Assembly: GCF_028737315.1 (NCBI RefSeq)
Contig: NZ_JAQZAO010000008.1
Location: forward strand, 266,952 to 330,951
Origin: Actinomycetospora lemnae
GTDB taxonomy: Bacteria > Actinomycetota > Actinomycetes > Mycobacteriales > Pseudonocardiaceae
Reading direction: 5' to 3'
DNA: 64,000 nucleotides
Position 1 is the first letter of the stretch, and the number at the start of each line of letters is the position of its first letter. The notes beneath the pieces are model-generated. The model saw only the letters and a list, made by a program, of their open reading frames with translations, ran no database searches and was not told where the DNA came from. Position numbers and translations under genes: made by a program. Below are positions 16,821 to 25,707 of this stretch, in pieces.

Positions 16821-17605
16821 GACGGTCCAGGATGCCGGATCTCCGGGGACGCGGCACCGCCGTGCGGGCGGGCGTAGACGTCGCCCGAGCGCCCCAGCGG
16901 GCGACGCCGGTCGAGCAGCGCCACGAGCTCGTCCGCGTCGAGCCAGCGGTCGCCGGCGGTGGTGTCCCAGCGCATCGTCTCGATCGGCGAGTAGCGGTAG
17001 CGGTGCGGCCCGAGCGCCTCGACGCGGGCCAGCGCGTCGAGCGCGGCGTCGTGGGCCGCGGGCAGGTACTCGAACGACAGTGCCGGCAGCGGGCGCGACA
17101 GGCCGGCGAGCACCTCCGCCTCGAACCCCTCCACGTCGATCTTGCAGAAGGCCGGGACGCCGTGGGTGGCGACGAGCTCGTCGAGGGTCGTGACCGGCAC
17201 GGTGACCGTGTCCTGCCAGCGCACGGACGTGAACCCCGCATCGCCGGACACCGTGTCCCGCCAGGCCGCCGACACCGTCGAGACCGTCGGCGTCGCCCGG
17301 GAGATGCCCAGCTCGGCGGTGCCCGGGCGCGCGCCGAGCGCCGACGGGACCACGGTCACCTCCGGGTCGCGGCCGAAGAACAGGCGCAGGAGGCGCACGA
17401 AGTCCGGCTGCGGCTCGACGGCGACGACCCGCGCGCCCAGGGCCCGCCACGCCCGCACCCGGTTGCCGGCGTGCGCGCCGACGTCGACGGCGAGGTCCCC
17501 GGGCCCGAGGAACTGCCCGTAAAACGCGCGCATCCGCCGCTGGCGCCCCGGGATGCCGTGGTACATCGCGAGGGAGCGGGCGATCCCGGCGGCTCGGACC
17601 AGCAC
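16817..17605 (-). CDS. FkbM family methyltransferase
   Basis: 262 residues. SAM-binding motif I is VDVGAHAGN near residue 40, the acidic end of the second strand is VVAVEPQ, and the FkbM block KIDVEGFEAEVLAGL is near residue 150. The C-terminal region has W-x-L-type aromatic residues. FkbM enzymes methylate hydroxyls, often of sugars or glycolipids. Coupled by a 4-nt overlap to the CDP-alcohol phosphatidyltransferase. Confidence 0.82.
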   Translation of the reverse strand: MLVRAAGIARSLAMYHGIPGRQRRMRAFYGQFLGPGDLAVDVGAHAGNRVRAWRALGARVVAVEPQPDFVRLLRLFFGRDPEVTVVPSALGARPGTAELGISRATPTVSTVSAAWRDTVSGDAGFTSVRWQDTVTVPVTTLDELVATHGVPAFCKIDVEGFEAEVLAGLSRPLPALSFEYLPAAHDAALDALARVEALGPHRYRYSPIETMRWDTTAGDRWLDADELVALLDRRRPLGRSGDVYARPHGGAASPEIRHPGPS

Positions 17606-17660
17606 CCGACCGAGGGTAGGTGAGCGGTTGTCCGTCGGGTCGGCTGGTTACCCGCGCCCC

Positions 17661-17873
17661 ATGGGTTACGACGTCACGCAGGTGCAGAAGACGCTCGCCG
17701 GGTTCCAGTACCCGGGCGGGCCCGACGACCTGGCCTCGCACGCGAGCTCGAACGGTGCGGACCAGCAGCTCGTCGACACGCTCAAGGGCCTCGACAAGCA
17801 GCAGTTCGACGGCCCCAACGCCGTCATGGCGAAGCTCAGCGAGGCCGGGGTCCTCGGCGGCAGCAACAACTGA
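17661..17873 (+). CDS. DUF2795 protein
   Basis: 70 residues: QVQKTLAGFQYPGGPDDLAS, then a LVDTLKGL helix and a C-terminal QFDGPNAVMAKL helix. This is the DUF2795 helical pattern, common as small cytosolic proteins in actinobacteria; role not established. ATG is preceded by a weak site. A strong hairpin follows 20 nt after the stop. Confidence 0.72.
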   Translation: MGYDVTQVQKTLAGFQYPGGPDDLASHASSNGADQQLVDTLKGLDKQQFDGPNAVMAKLSEAGVLGGSNN

Positions 17874-17893
17874 GCGCCACCACCACGGTACGG

Positions 17894-17932
17894 ACGACGC
17901 CCTCGCTGCCCAGCAGGCAGCGAGGGCGTCGT
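17894..17932. terminator. Strong 17-bp hairpin terminator
   Basis: ACGACGCCCTCGCTGCC pairs perfectly with GGCAGCGAGGGCGTCGT around a CAGCA loop. It lies between the convergent DUF2795 and 87-residue genes. GTTCGCTGCT follows immediately, echoing a word found in other hairpins here. Confidence 0.8.
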
Positions 17933-17965
17933 TCGCTGCTCGGAGCCGCGCCGGACCGGCGAGCG

Positions 17966-18229
17966 TCAGTGCGGCAGCGTCGGCAGGCCCCGCTCGACCA
18001 TGTCCCGGGCGCCCTCGAGCGTCCCGTCGCCGACCCAGGTGTTCGGGTCGAGCTGCGAGACGTTCCAGCCGCCCGGGCGCACGCGCGTGGAGTACAGGAA
18101 CGTGTCCTTGTTCTCCACCCACTGGATCTCGTAGTCGATGGTCGACGGGCCCTGGGAGCTCCACCGCCAGGCGGCGCCGGATCCACGCGACGTCTCGTGG
18201 ATCTCGACGCCGTCCACCTCGATGCCCAT
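17966..18229 (-). CDS. Conserved-looking hypothetical protein, 87 aa
   Basis: MGIEVDGVEIHETSRGSGAA leads into WRWSSQGPSTIDYEIQWVEN and DTFLYSTRVRPGGWN, which read as a small beta-rich fold. AAGGGG lies 7 nt before the ATG. No membrane segment, Cys pair or known motif is visible. It lies convergent to the DUF2795 gene, separated by a strong hairpin, and 76 nt downstream of another small leftward gene. Confidence 0.55.
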   Translation of the reverse strand: MGIEVDGVEIHETSRGSGAAWRWSSQGPSTIDYEIQWVENKDTFLYSTRVRPGGWNVSQLDPNTWVGDGTLEGARDMVERGLPTLPH

Positions 18230-18305
18230 GCCCACCCCTTCCGGCCCGGGATGAGCCGATCGGAGCAGAAATGTACCCGCCGTCCGGAGTGACGAACGGG
18301 ACCGG

Positions 18306-18548
18306 TCAGGCGGCCGAGTGAGGTGCCCACCCCTCCCGGGTGAGGGCACCGACGATGCGGACGGCCTCGCGGCGGTGGGCGTCGGCCTGGTGCGTGGTCC
18401 AGCTCCACTGCTCGCAGTCGGCGTGCAGGAGGTGGCAGACGACGGTGACGGCGTGCTCGCGGTCGTCGGCGGTGACGTCCGCGGCCTGCGGACGCGCGCC
18501 CGGACGCATCAGCTGGGCGACGGGCGAGTGAGCGGGAACGGCCTTCAT
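18306..18548 (-). CDS. Hypothetical protein, 80 aa, His/Cys/Trp-containing
   Basis: MKAVPAHSPVAQLMRPGARP is followed by a helix VTADDREHAVTVVCHLLHAD and a second helix HRREAVRIVGALTREGW. GGGGAGG lies at ideal distance before the ATG. The two-helix plan with Cys/His residues could bind metal but this is speculation. Divergent to the methyltransferase gene 186 nt away; no regulator-like motif is visible in between. Confidence 0.5.
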   Translation of the reverse strand: MKAVPAHSPVAQLMRPGARPQAADVTADDREHAVTVVCHLLHADCEQWSWTTHQADAHRREAVRIVGALTREGWAPHSAA

Positions 18549-18733
18549 GGACGGACCTCCCCTGCGGCGGCCGGAGGACCGGCCGACCCGGGTCGTGTGC
18601 GGCGGCGACGTCGACGCGCTGCCTGACCTCCCGAGGGTGACCGACGGGGATCACGCCGGAAACGGCAGGGGGACCCAGGCCACAGGCCGCCGACCGGGAC
18701 GTTCACCACAGCCGAGGACCGCGGAGGACCTGC

Positions 18734-19492
18734 ATGATGGCCGCCATGGCCACAGCGAGGGAGCCCGCGACCGGCTGGACCGTGGAGCTCGACGACACCC
18801 CGGGGCGTCGTCAGGCGCAGGAGGAGTTCGTGCTCCACCACCCCGACGGCACCGACGAACGGATCACGCTGCACGACTACGCGCGGGTCTACGACGTGCC
18901 CGGGCTGTACGAGGAGGTCGTCCAGCACCGCCTGGAGTGCGCGTCGCCCGCCACCGTCGCCGGCGCTCTCGTCGAGGCCGCGGAGGCCGAGGGCCGCCCG
19001 GTGGGCGAGCTGCGCGCGTTCGACCTCGGGGCCGGCAACGGCGTCGTCGGCGAGGAGCTGCGCGATCGCGGCGTCACCGTCGTCGCCGGCGCCGACGGCA
19101 TCCCCGAGGCCCGCGACGCCGCGCACCGCGACCGCCCGGGGCTCTACCGGCACTACCTCGTCGGCGAGCGGCTCGACGTCGACCAGGTGACCCGGCTGGT
19201 GCACGAGGAGGGCCTCACCGCGCTCGTCGCCGCCGGCGCGGTCGGTGAGGGCCACGTGCCGGTCGACGCCCTCGCGCAGCTGTGGGAGGCGTTCCCGCCG
19301 GGGTCGTTCCTCGCGCTCACCCTGGCCGGCGGGGAGGCCGACCACGACATCACCGACGTCGAGGCGATGATCGAGGCGACCGCCGGGTCGGCGCACCCGT
19401 CGCACACCCTCGTGCGGCGACGCTTCCGGCACCGCCTGAGCATGGCCGGGAACGAGCTGTCCTACCTCGTGCTCGTCGCCGTGAAGCGGTAG
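18734..19492 (+). CDS. Class I SAM-dependent methyltransferase
   Basis: 252 residues. Motif I is FDLGAGNGVVGEEL near residue 95, the acidic residue of the second strand is in VVAGADGI, and VAAGAVGEGHVP is motif III-like. The N-terminal 70 residues resemble a DUF-type lid (FVLHHPDGTDERITLHDYAR). Substrate unknown. Two ATGs are possible at the start (18734 and 18746); the first was kept. Confidence 0.75.
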   Translation: MMAAMATAREPATGWTVELDDTPGRRQAQEEFVLHHPDGTDERITLHDYARVYDVPGLYEEVVQHRLECASPATVAGALVEAAEAEGRPVGELRAFDLGAGNGVVGEELRDRGVTVVAGADGIPEARDAAHRDRPGLYRHYLVGERLDVDQVTRLVHEEGLTALVAAGAVGEGHVPVDALAQLWEAFPPGSFLALTLAGGEADHDITDVEAMIEATAGSAHPSHTLVRRRFRHRLSMAGNELSYLVLVAVKR

Positions 19493-19503
19493 TCCGGTCC
19501 GGA

Positions 19504-19782
19504 TCAGTCCCGGACGACCGTGAGCCGCGGCCGGATCGGCGGCGGCGTCACGGCCGGGCGGCTGGGCTGCGGGCCGGGCCGGGTGCCGTGGTGCGGGCTG
19601 CGGCGGTGCCGTCGCGGGCGCGCGGCGCCGACCAGGCCGACGAGGTCGTTGACGAGGTCGTCGGCGAGCTCCTCGGACAGCACGCCACCACCGGCGTAGT
19701 CGTCGAGGACGTCGAGCCCCCGGCGCCACGGCCGCGGCGCCGTGCCCGTGTCCTCGAGCGCACCGTTCTCGTCGCTGATCAT
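19504..19782 (-). CDS. Hypothetical protein, 92 aa, basic C-terminal
   Basis: MISDENGALEDTGTAPRPWR precedes a helix GLDVLDDYAGGGVLSEELAD and LVNDLVGLVGAA. The last 40 residues are Arg/Pro-rich. The convergent methyltransferase stop is 11 nt away. The helix block resembles small actinobacterial regulators but no family is clear. Confidence 0.4.
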   Translation of the reverse strand: MISDENGALEDTGTAPRPWRRGLDVLDDYAGGGVLSEELADDLVNDLVGLVGAARPRRHRRSPHHGTRPGPQPSRPAVTPPPIRPRLTVVRD

Positions 19783-19978
19783 CGCGGACGACGTTAGCCC
19801 TGGTGACGGGCCCTTCTCGCGCTCGGTGATCCCATGGAGTGACCACTCGACCGAGGCGTCGGCGGGCCACGCCCCGACTCGGGATCACTCGTCCGTCGGC
19901 GTGTCGACCCCGGCGTGGCGGGATCACGGACCGGAGTGGACGGGTGCGCCCTGCGTCCCTGTGGGCCACGATGATCGC

Positions 19979-21337
19979 GTGGAGAATCACGCGACGCGAC
20001 CCCACCACGTCGCCGTCGTCGGTTCCGGGCCGTCGGGCTTCTACGCCGCGGCCGCGCTACTGGACGCGGATCTCGACGTGCGGGTGGACATGTTCGACCG
20101 GCTGGCCACGCCCTGGGGCCTGGTCCGTGCGGGGGTGGCCCCCGACCACCCGAAGATCAAGTCGGTGTCCGCGCAGTACGACAAGACCGCCCGGCGCGAG
20201 GGCTTCCGGTTCTTCGGGCACGTCCACCTCGGCGAGGACATCACCCGCGACGAGCTGCTCGAGCGCTACGACGCCGTCGTCTACGCCGTCGGCTCGCAGA
20301 CCGAGCGCCGCCTGGGCATCCCCGGCGAGGACCTGCCCGGCAGCATCGCCTCGGTCGACTTCGTCGGGTGGTACAACGGCCACCCCGACCACGTCGACCT
20401 CGCGCCGCCGCTGGACACCGAGCGCGCCGTCGTCATCGGCGCGGGCAACGTCGCGCTCGACGTCGCGCGCATGGTGCTGCTCCCCGAGGCCGACCTGCGC
20501 GCCACCGACACCGCCGACCACGCCCTCGACGCGCTCGTCGCCTCGAGCGTGCGCGAGGCCCTCATCTGCGGGCGCCGCGGGCCGCGCGAGGCCGCGTTCA
20601 CCACCACCGAGCTGCGCGAGCTCGCCGACATCGACGACCTCGCCGTCGACGTCGACCCCGAGCAGGTCCCCGCCGGCATCGCCGACGACGACACCCTGAC
20701 CAAGGGCACCCGGCGCAACCTGGAGATCCTGCGCGGGTTCGCCGAGAAGGGCCCCGACCCCGCCGCGGGGCACCGCATGGTGTTCCGGTTCCTGCGCTCG
20801 CCGGTCGAGATCCGGGGCGACGGGCGCGTCGAGGAGATCGTGCTCGGCGTCAACCGGCTCGAGACCGGCGAGGACGGGCGCACCCGCGCCGTCGACACCG
20901 GCGAGCGCGAGACCGTCGCGACCGGCCTGGTCCTGCGGGCCGTCGGCTACCGCGGGATGGCGCTGCCCGGCGTCCCGTTCGACGACGAGACGGGCACGGT
21001 GCCCCACGAGGAGGGCCGCATCACCGGCCGCGACCGCGAGTACGTCGTCGGCTGGATCAAGCGCGGGCCCACCGGGATCATCGGCACCAACAAGAAGGAC
21101 GCCAACGAGACCGTCCGCCACCTCGTCGCCGACCTGGCCGACCGTGCGCCGGCCGAGCGCGACGACGAGCACCGGGCGGCCGTCGAGAGCTGGCTGCGCG
21201 AGCGCTGCGCCGACCTCGTCGACCAGACCGGGTGGGAAGCCATCGACGCCCACGAGCGCGGCCGCGGCGAGCCGCACGGCCGTCCGCGGGTCAAGGTCGT
21301 CGACCGCGAGGAGCTCACGAAGCTCAGCCGCCCCTGA
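19979..21337 (+). CDS. fprA: NADPH-ferredoxin reductase FprA
   Basis: 452 residues. The N-terminal FAD motif VVGSGPSGFYAAAALL is followed by FDRLATPWGLVRAGVAPDHP, the hallmark of FprA/adrenodoxin-reductase-type enzymes, and the NADP motif VIGAGNVALDVARMVL is near residue 160. The C-terminal block VVGWIKRGPTGIIGTNKKDA is also present. It feeds electrons from NADPH to ferredoxin. It directly precedes a diiron oxygenase gene and a second reductase, so it may power that system. Chosen GTG gives VENHATRP. Confidence 0.9.
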   Translation: MENHATRPHHVAVVGSGPSGFYAAAALLDADLDVRVDMFDRLATPWGLVRAGVAPDHPKIKSVSAQYDKTARREGFRFFGHVHLGEDITRDELLERYDAVVYAVGSQTERRLGIPGEDLPGSIASVDFVGWYNGHPDHVDLAPPLDTERAVVIGAGNVALDVARMVLLPEADLRATDTADHALDALVASSVREALICGRRGPREAAFTTTELRELADIDDLAVDVDPEQVPAGIADDDTLTKGTRRNLEILRGFAEKGPDPAAGHRMVFRFLRSPVEIRGDGRVEEIVLGVNRLETGEDGRTRAVDTGERETVATGLVLRAVGYRGMALPGVPFDDETGTVPHEEGRITGRDREYVVGWIKRGPTGIIGTNKKDANETVRHLVADLADRAPAERDDEHRAAVESWLRERCADLVDQTGWEAIDAHERGRGEPHGRPRVKVVDREELTKLSRP

Positions 21338-21400
21338 CGGCGTGGCCGCGGTCTCGGTGAGCGCGGCCACACCTCGCTCCGGCCGGACATGGTGTCACTG

Positions 21401-21413
21401 TTACCTTGGGTAT
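21401..21413. promoter_or_regulatory. TTACC-N3-GGTA operator upstream of first diiron gene
   Basis: TTACCTTGGGTAT lies 53 nt before the ATG of the AurF-like gene. The same TTACC-N3-GGTAA motif lies upstream of the TetR gene at 25708. A GGTAAC half-site follows about 20 nt later. Confidence 0.6.
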
Positions 21414-21465
21414 CACCTACTGCAGGTAACGGTGACCGCAAGTCCGGCCAGGAGGAGAGACAGAC

Positions 21466-22377
21466 ATGACGACCGCGGAGCAGGACGCCGCCACCCTCGG
21501 CGACCACCGGGCGGACGTCGCCGAACGGCTGCTCGACTCAGCCGGTCAGCTCTCGTACGACCCCTTGCGCGAGGTCGACTGGGACAGCCCGGTCGACCCG
21601 CTGCACCACGGCGCGAGCCCCGAGTGGAGCACGCTCTACGGCACCGCCTACTGGGACGAGATGACCGAGGAGCAGCGCGCGGCGCTGACCCGCCAGGAGG
21701 CGGCGTCGGTCGCGAGCACCGGCATCTGGTTCGAGATGATCCTGCAGCAGATGGTCATCCGGGACTTCTACGCGAAGGACCCGACCGACCCGGCGTTCCA
21801 GTGGGCGCTCACCGAGATCGCCGACGAGTGCCGGCACTCGATCATGTTCGCCCGCGGCGCCGAGAAGCTCGGCGCCCCGGCGTACCGCCCGCCGCGCCAC
21901 GTCATCGAGGGCGGGCGGGTGTTCAAGACCCTCGCCAAGGGTGAGGCCGCCTACGCCGCGATCCTCGTGGCCGAGGAGGTCCTCGACGTCATGCAGCGCG
22001 ACTGGATGCGCGACGAGCGCGTCGCCCCGTTCGCGCGCACGATCAACAACATCCACGTGGTCGAGGAGGCGCGCCACATGCGCTTCGCCCGCGAGGAGAC
22101 CCGCGAGCGCCTGCGGGGCGCCGGCCCCCTTCGTCGCCGGTTCAACGCGCTCGTCGTCGCCTTCGCCGGCTACTTCATCGTCACGAGCATGTGGAACGGC
22201 AAGGTCTACGAGAACGCGGGCCTGGACCCGAAGCGTGCGCGCCGCGAGGCGAGGCGCAACCAGAACCACCAGGCCCTGCTGCGCTCGAGCTGCGCGGGGC
22301 TCATGGAGTTCCTCGACTCGGCCGGGCTGCTCACCGCTCCGGCGAAGGTGCTCTACCGCGCCGCGCACGTCCTGTAG
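21466..22377 (+). CDS. AurF-like diiron oxygenase (PF11583 type), copy 1
   Basis: 303 residues. Diiron ligand motifs are intact: Glu78, E-x2-D-E-C-R-H with Glu121 and His124, Glu170/171, and H-x3-E-A-R-H with His197, Glu201 and His204. AurF is the p-aminobenzoate N-oxygenase, but most actinobacterial relatives have unknown substrates. GGAGGAG ends 10 nt before the ATG. It is followed after 10 nt by a ferredoxin-FNR fusion that could deliver its electrons. A paralogue lies 4 kb downstream. Confidence 0.88.
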   Translation: MTTAEQDAATLGDHRADVAERLLDSAGQLSYDPLREVDWDSPVDPLHHGASPEWSTLYGTAYWDEMTEEQRAALTRQEAASVASTGIWFEMILQQMVIRDFYAKDPTDPAFQWALTEIADECRHSIMFARGAEKLGAPAYRPPRHVIEGGRVFKTLAKGEAAYAAILVAEEVLDVMQRDWMRDERVAPFARTINNIHVVEEARHMRFAREETRERLRGAGPLRRRFNALVVAFAGYFIVTSMWNGKVYENAGLDPKRARREARRNQNHQALLRSSCAGLMEFLDSAGLLTAPAKVLYRAAHVL

Positions 22378-22387
22378 ACATCGCGCC

Positions 22388-23884
22388 GTGCCGTACGCGA
22401 TCACGCAGTTGTGCTGCACGGACGCCTCGTGCGTCACGGCGTGCCCGGTCAACTGCATCCACCCCACGCCCGACGAGCCCGACTTCGGCACCACCGACAT
22501 GCTCTACGTCGACCCGCGCACGTGCATCGACTGCGGGGCGTGCGCGGAGGTGTGCCCGGTCGACGCGGTGTTCCCGGCCGAGACGCTGACCGGCGCGCTC
22601 GCGGACTACCCCGCGATCAACGCCGAGCACTTCGCCGGCACCGAGCCCGCCGCGCCGCCGGAGGGCTCGCCCCTGTTCCACGCGTGGGGACCGGTGCGGT
22701 TCGACCGGGTGCTGCCGGCGGACTTCCCGACGCTCGACGTGGCGGTGGTCGGCAGCGGGCCGGCCGGGATGTACACGGTGCAGGACCTGCTGCTGCACAC
22801 CACGGCCAAGGTCACGCTCTACGACCGGCTGCCGGTCGCGGGCGGGCTCGTGCGGTTCGGGGTCGCGCCCGACCACGCCGACACCAAGCGCATCGGCGAG
22901 TCGTTCGCCCGCTACCACGACCACCACCGACTGCGGCTGCGCCTCGGCGTGGAGGTCGGCAGCGGTGTCACCGTCGACGAGCTGGCGCGGCGCCACGACG
23001 CGGTGGTCTACGCCGTGGGCGCGCCGACCGCGCGCACCCTGGGCGTGCCCGGCGAGGACCTGGCCGGGCACCTGGCGTCGACCACCGTCGTCGGGTGGTA
23101 CAACGGCCACCCCGAGATCGACGCCGACGCGGTGCCGGTGGACACGGTGGACCCGGCGCGGGCGGTCGTCGTCGGCACCGGCAACGTCGCGCTCGACATC
23201 GCCCGCATCCTCGCCGCCGACCCCGCGCGCCTCGACGGCGCCTTCGCCCCGGCGGTGCTGCAGCGGCTGCGGGCGAGCCGGGTGCGCGAGGTCGTGCTGC
23301 TCGCCCGGCGCGGCCCGGAGCACGCCGCCTACACGCGCGGGGAGCTGCTCGCGCTCCTGCGTCGCGACGACCTCGACGTCGTCGTCGACGACCACGACCC
23401 GCGGGTCGGCGAGACCATCGACGCCGCGGCGCCCGGCGAGCACGCGGCGCTGCTGCAGGGCGTGCCGCGCGTCCGGGTGGACGACGTCCCGGCGGCCGGC
23501 GAGCGCCGCCGGGTCGTCCTGCGCTTCCACGCGCCGCCCGAGGCGCTGGTCGGCGAAGACCGGGTGACCGCGATCCGCGTCGGCGGGCCGGACGGGCCGG
23601 GCGAGCTCGCGACCGGGCTCGTCGTGCGCGCGATCGGCCACCGCGGGCGCCCGCTCGCGGGCCTGCCGTTCGACGAGGAGACCGGCACCGTCCCGAACCA
23701 CGCCGGGCGCGTCGACGGGCGGCCGGGCACCTACGTCGTCGGTTGGATCAAGCGCGGGCCCGGCGGCGGCATCGGCACCAACCGCCGCGACGCCGCCGAG
23801 ACCGTCGCCGCCCTCATCGAGGACGGCAAGCAGCACCTCGTCGGCGCGAAGCCCCGCCGCCGCGGCTTCCTGCGCCGCGCCTGA
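22388..23884 (+). CDS. fprB: Ferredoxin / NADPH-ferredoxin reductase fusion (FprB type)
   Basis: 498 residues. Residues 1-60 form a two-cluster ferredoxin with CVTACPVNCIHP and CIDCGACAEVCP. From residue 118 a reductase follows with the FAD motif VVGSGPAGMYTVQDLL and the NADP motif VVGTGNVALDIARIL. The fusion is the FprB arrangement known from mycobacteria, where to my knowledge fprB also sits beside a diiron-type gene. GTG start 10 nt after the diiron gene's stop, so one operon. A hairpin ends the transcript. Confidence 0.9.
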   Translation: MPYAITQLCCTDASCVTACPVNCIHPTPDEPDFGTTDMLYVDPRTCIDCGACAEVCPVDAVFPAETLTGALADYPAINAEHFAGTEPAAPPEGSPLFHAWGPVRFDRVLPADFPTLDVAVVGSGPAGMYTVQDLLLHTTAKVTLYDRLPVAGGLVRFGVAPDHADTKRIGESFARYHDHHRLRLRLGVEVGSGVTVDELARRHDAVVYAVGAPTARTLGVPGEDLAGHLASTTVVGWYNGHPEIDADAVPVDTVDPARAVVVGTGNVALDIARILAADPARLDGAFAPAVLQRLRASRVREVVLLARRGPEHAAYTRGELLALLRRDDLDVVVDDHDPRVGETIDAAAPGEHAALLQGVPRVRVDDVPAAGERRRVVLRFHAPPEALVGEDRVTAIRVGGPDGPGELATGLVVRAIGHRGRPLAGLPFDEETGTVPNHAGRVDGRPGTYVVGWIKRGPGGGIGTNRRDAAETVAALIEDGKQHLVGAKPRRRGFLRRA

Positions 23885-23890
23885 CCCCTC

Positions 23891-23930
23891 GTGAGCGGAC
23901 TTTCCAGGTATCGCTGGAAAGTCCGCTCAC
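23891..23930. terminator. 40-nt hairpin of the 18-4-18 family (copy 4)
   Basis: 17 matched base pairs (GTGAGCGGACTTTCCAG and its mirror) around GTATCG. It lies between the fprB-type gene and the convergent 185-residue gene, beginning 7 nt after one stop and ending 10 nt before the other. Confidence 0.82.
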
Positions 23931-23939
23931 GAGGGTGGG

Positions 23940-24497
23940 TCAGACCGCGATCCGGCACTCCGCCACGGCCTCGGGCGTCGCGAGCACGGTGGCGACGTGC
24001 ACGCCGACGTGGTGGCGGATCTCCGCGTCCAGGTCGCCGAGGCGGCGCAGGAACACCCCGCCCACGCCACGGGTGCGGATGTCGGCGTCGATGTCCTCGC
24101 TGCGCACCGGGTCGACGTCGATCTCCACCGCGCCCGGCGCCGCGCGGCCGACCAGGCCCACGCGGACCACGAGGTCGACCTCCGCGGGGATCGAGCGCGA
24201 CCCGACCACGACGGTGACGTCGAGGGCGACCGGGACGCACACGATCACGCGGGTGACGCCGTCGCGCCAGGCGGTGAGCCGCCCGACCGTGCCGGTGGCC
24301 GACGCGGTGGCCATGCCGTGCGGGCCGGCCGGGACCGGGCCGAAGTCGACCGTGGGCCCGAGGAGGCCGGTGACGACGGAGACGGCGCGGTGCGGGGTGG
24401 CGACGGCCAGGACGTCGTCGAGCGACAGGCCGTGCGCGGCGGCCTCCCGCTCGGCGATCTCCCGGCCCTCGGCGCGTCGTTCGCCGGGGGCCGCCAT
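23940..24497 (-). CDS. Conserved hypothetical protein, 185 aa, last gene of TetR operon
   Basis: Beta-rich: TGTVGRLTAWRDGVTRVIV, then VALDVTVVVGSRSIPAEVDL and VRVGLVGRAAPGAVEIDVDP. The C-terminal 40 residues (VGGVFLRRLGDLDAEIRHHV) are helical. No catalytic motif is visible. It follows the DUF4873 gene with a 1-3 nt overlap and shares its operon with a TetR regulator, so it belongs to the same oxidation island. Role unknown. Confidence 0.6.
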   Translation of the reverse strand: MAAPGERRAEGREIAEREAAAHGLSLDDVLAVATPHRAVSVVTGLLGPTVDFGPVPAGPHGMATASATGTVGRLTAWRDGVTRVIVCVPVALDVTVVVGSRSIPAEVDLVVRVGLVGRAAPGAVEIDVDPVRSEDIDADIRTRGVGGVFLRRLGDLDAEIRHHVGVHVATVLATPEAVAECRIAV

Positions 24498-24871
24498 CAG
24501 ACCGCCCCGACCGTGGCGGCGGCCGCGGGGACACCCGCCGACCCGACCGCGAACGGCGGCGTCGACGTGCCCGCGAGCCGGTAGCGGCCCCAGGGGTCGA
24601 CGTCGGAGAGCTCGCCGTCGGCCGTGCCGGCCGGGGTCGTCACGCGTGCGGCGTGCTTCTTCCCGCCCAGCGCCGCGTGCAGCTCGTCGTGCGCCGCCAC
24701 GCGCCCGTACCAGTGGTAGCGGCCGTCGAGGGGCTCGAAGTGGCCCACGAGCGTCACGTCGACGGCGTAGGAGGTGCCGTCGACGACGAGGGTGGCCGGC
24801 CCGCGGTGGCCGTCCTCGTCGTGCTCGCCGTGGTCGTGCCGGTCGTGCTCGGGTGTTGCCGCTGGCGTCAT
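24497..24871 (-). CDS. DUF4873 protein
   Basis: 124 residues. After a His/Asp-rich N-terminus (EHDRHDHGEHDEDGH) comes the DUF4873 pattern: GPATLVVDGTSYAVDVTLVG, HFEPLDGRYHWYGR and DPWGRYRLAGTSTPPF. In mycobacteria and relatives, DUF4873 domains are found fused to or beside flavin monooxygenases; here it sits in the same island as a Baeyer-Villiger-type enzyme. Its ATG overlaps the TetR stop (ATGA). Confidence 0.72.
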   Translation of the reverse strand: MTPAATPEHDRHDHGEHDEDGHRGPATLVVDGTSYAVDVTLVGHFEPLDGRYHWYGRVAAHDELHAALGGKKHAARVTTPAGTADGELSDVDPWGRYRLAGTSTPPFAVGSAGVPAAAATVGAV

Positions 24872-25698
24872 CGCTCCGGGCTCCTCACTGCTCGATCGGT
24901 ACTGCCCCCGGTGGTGGTGCGACCACCGGCCCGACCGGTGCCCGGCGCCGCCGGGACCCGGTCGCTGCCCGCTCGGAGCTGGACCACCTTGTTGATCTCG
25001 AGCGGGACGTTGGGATCGATCGTGACGCCGTGCTGGCGGGCGAAGCCGTCGATGGCCGCCCACACGAGCGTCGTCAGGTACTCGGTGACGCTCTCACGGC
25101 TCATGGACTGGCGGTCGAGCCACCACTCCGCCGTGTTCTGCACGAACCCGACCACGCCGTACGCCCACGGCTCGGCGGGTCCGGAGTCGAGGCCGAAGGC
25201 GCGCAGGTAGTCGCCCAGCATCGCCGACAGCGCGGTCGCGATGATCTCCTTGTCCTCGCGCACCACGTCGGAGCCGCGGCCGTCGATCGGCGTGTGCCGG
25301 GCCAGCACCCAGTAGAGGTTCGGGTAGTCGTCCAGCGTCCCGAAGAAGGCGTCGATCGACTTGCGGATGCGCGGGAGCGGCGCCTCCTCGCTGTTCAGCG
25401 CGGGGATCAGCCGGTCCAGGAGGATCTCCGTGGCCCGCTCGCCCATCGCCTCGACGAGGTCGGCCTTGTCGGAGAAGTGCCGGTAGAGCACCGGCTTCGT
25501 GACGCCGGCCTCGAGCGCGACCTGCTCGATGCCGAAGTCCGGCCCGACGTCGGCGAGGACGCGCATCGCGGCCTCGACGAACTCCGCCCGCCGCTCGGCG
25601 CGGTGCTTCTCCCACCGCGTGCGGCGCCCGTCACGCGAGGGGGCGTTCCCGGGGCGGTTCGGCTTGACATCGTCCGGCACGGTTCCGCAGGCTACCAC
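24868..25698 (-). CDS. TetR family regulator of the diiron/monooxygenase island
   Basis: 276 residues. HTH near residues 35-80: EFVEAAMRVLADVG, QVALEAGVTKPVLYRHFSDK. A long C-terminal ligand domain suggests a hydrophobic or aromatic inducer. Its gene is divergent to the second diiron gene (90 nt apart) and heads an operon with DUF4873 and the 185-residue gene. The TTACC-N3-GGTAA site sits in that gap and again before the first diiron gene, so it likely controls both. A GTG at 25680 is an alternative start. Confidence 0.85.
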   Translation of the reverse strand: MVACGTVPDDVKPNRPGNAPSRDGRRTRWEKHRAERRAEFVEAAMRVLADVGPDFGIEQVALEAGVTKPVLYRHFSDKADLVEAMGERATEILLDRLIPALNSEEAPLPRIRKSIDAFFGTLDDYPNLYWVLARHTPIDGRGSDVVREDKEIIATALSAMLGDYLRAFGLDSGPAEPWAYGVVGFVQNTAEWWLDRQSMSRESVTEYLTTLVWAAIDGFARQHGVTIDPNVPLEINKVVQLRAGSDRVPAAPGTGRAGGRTTTGGSTDRAVRSPER

Positions 25699-25707
25699 CA
25701 GTTACAG

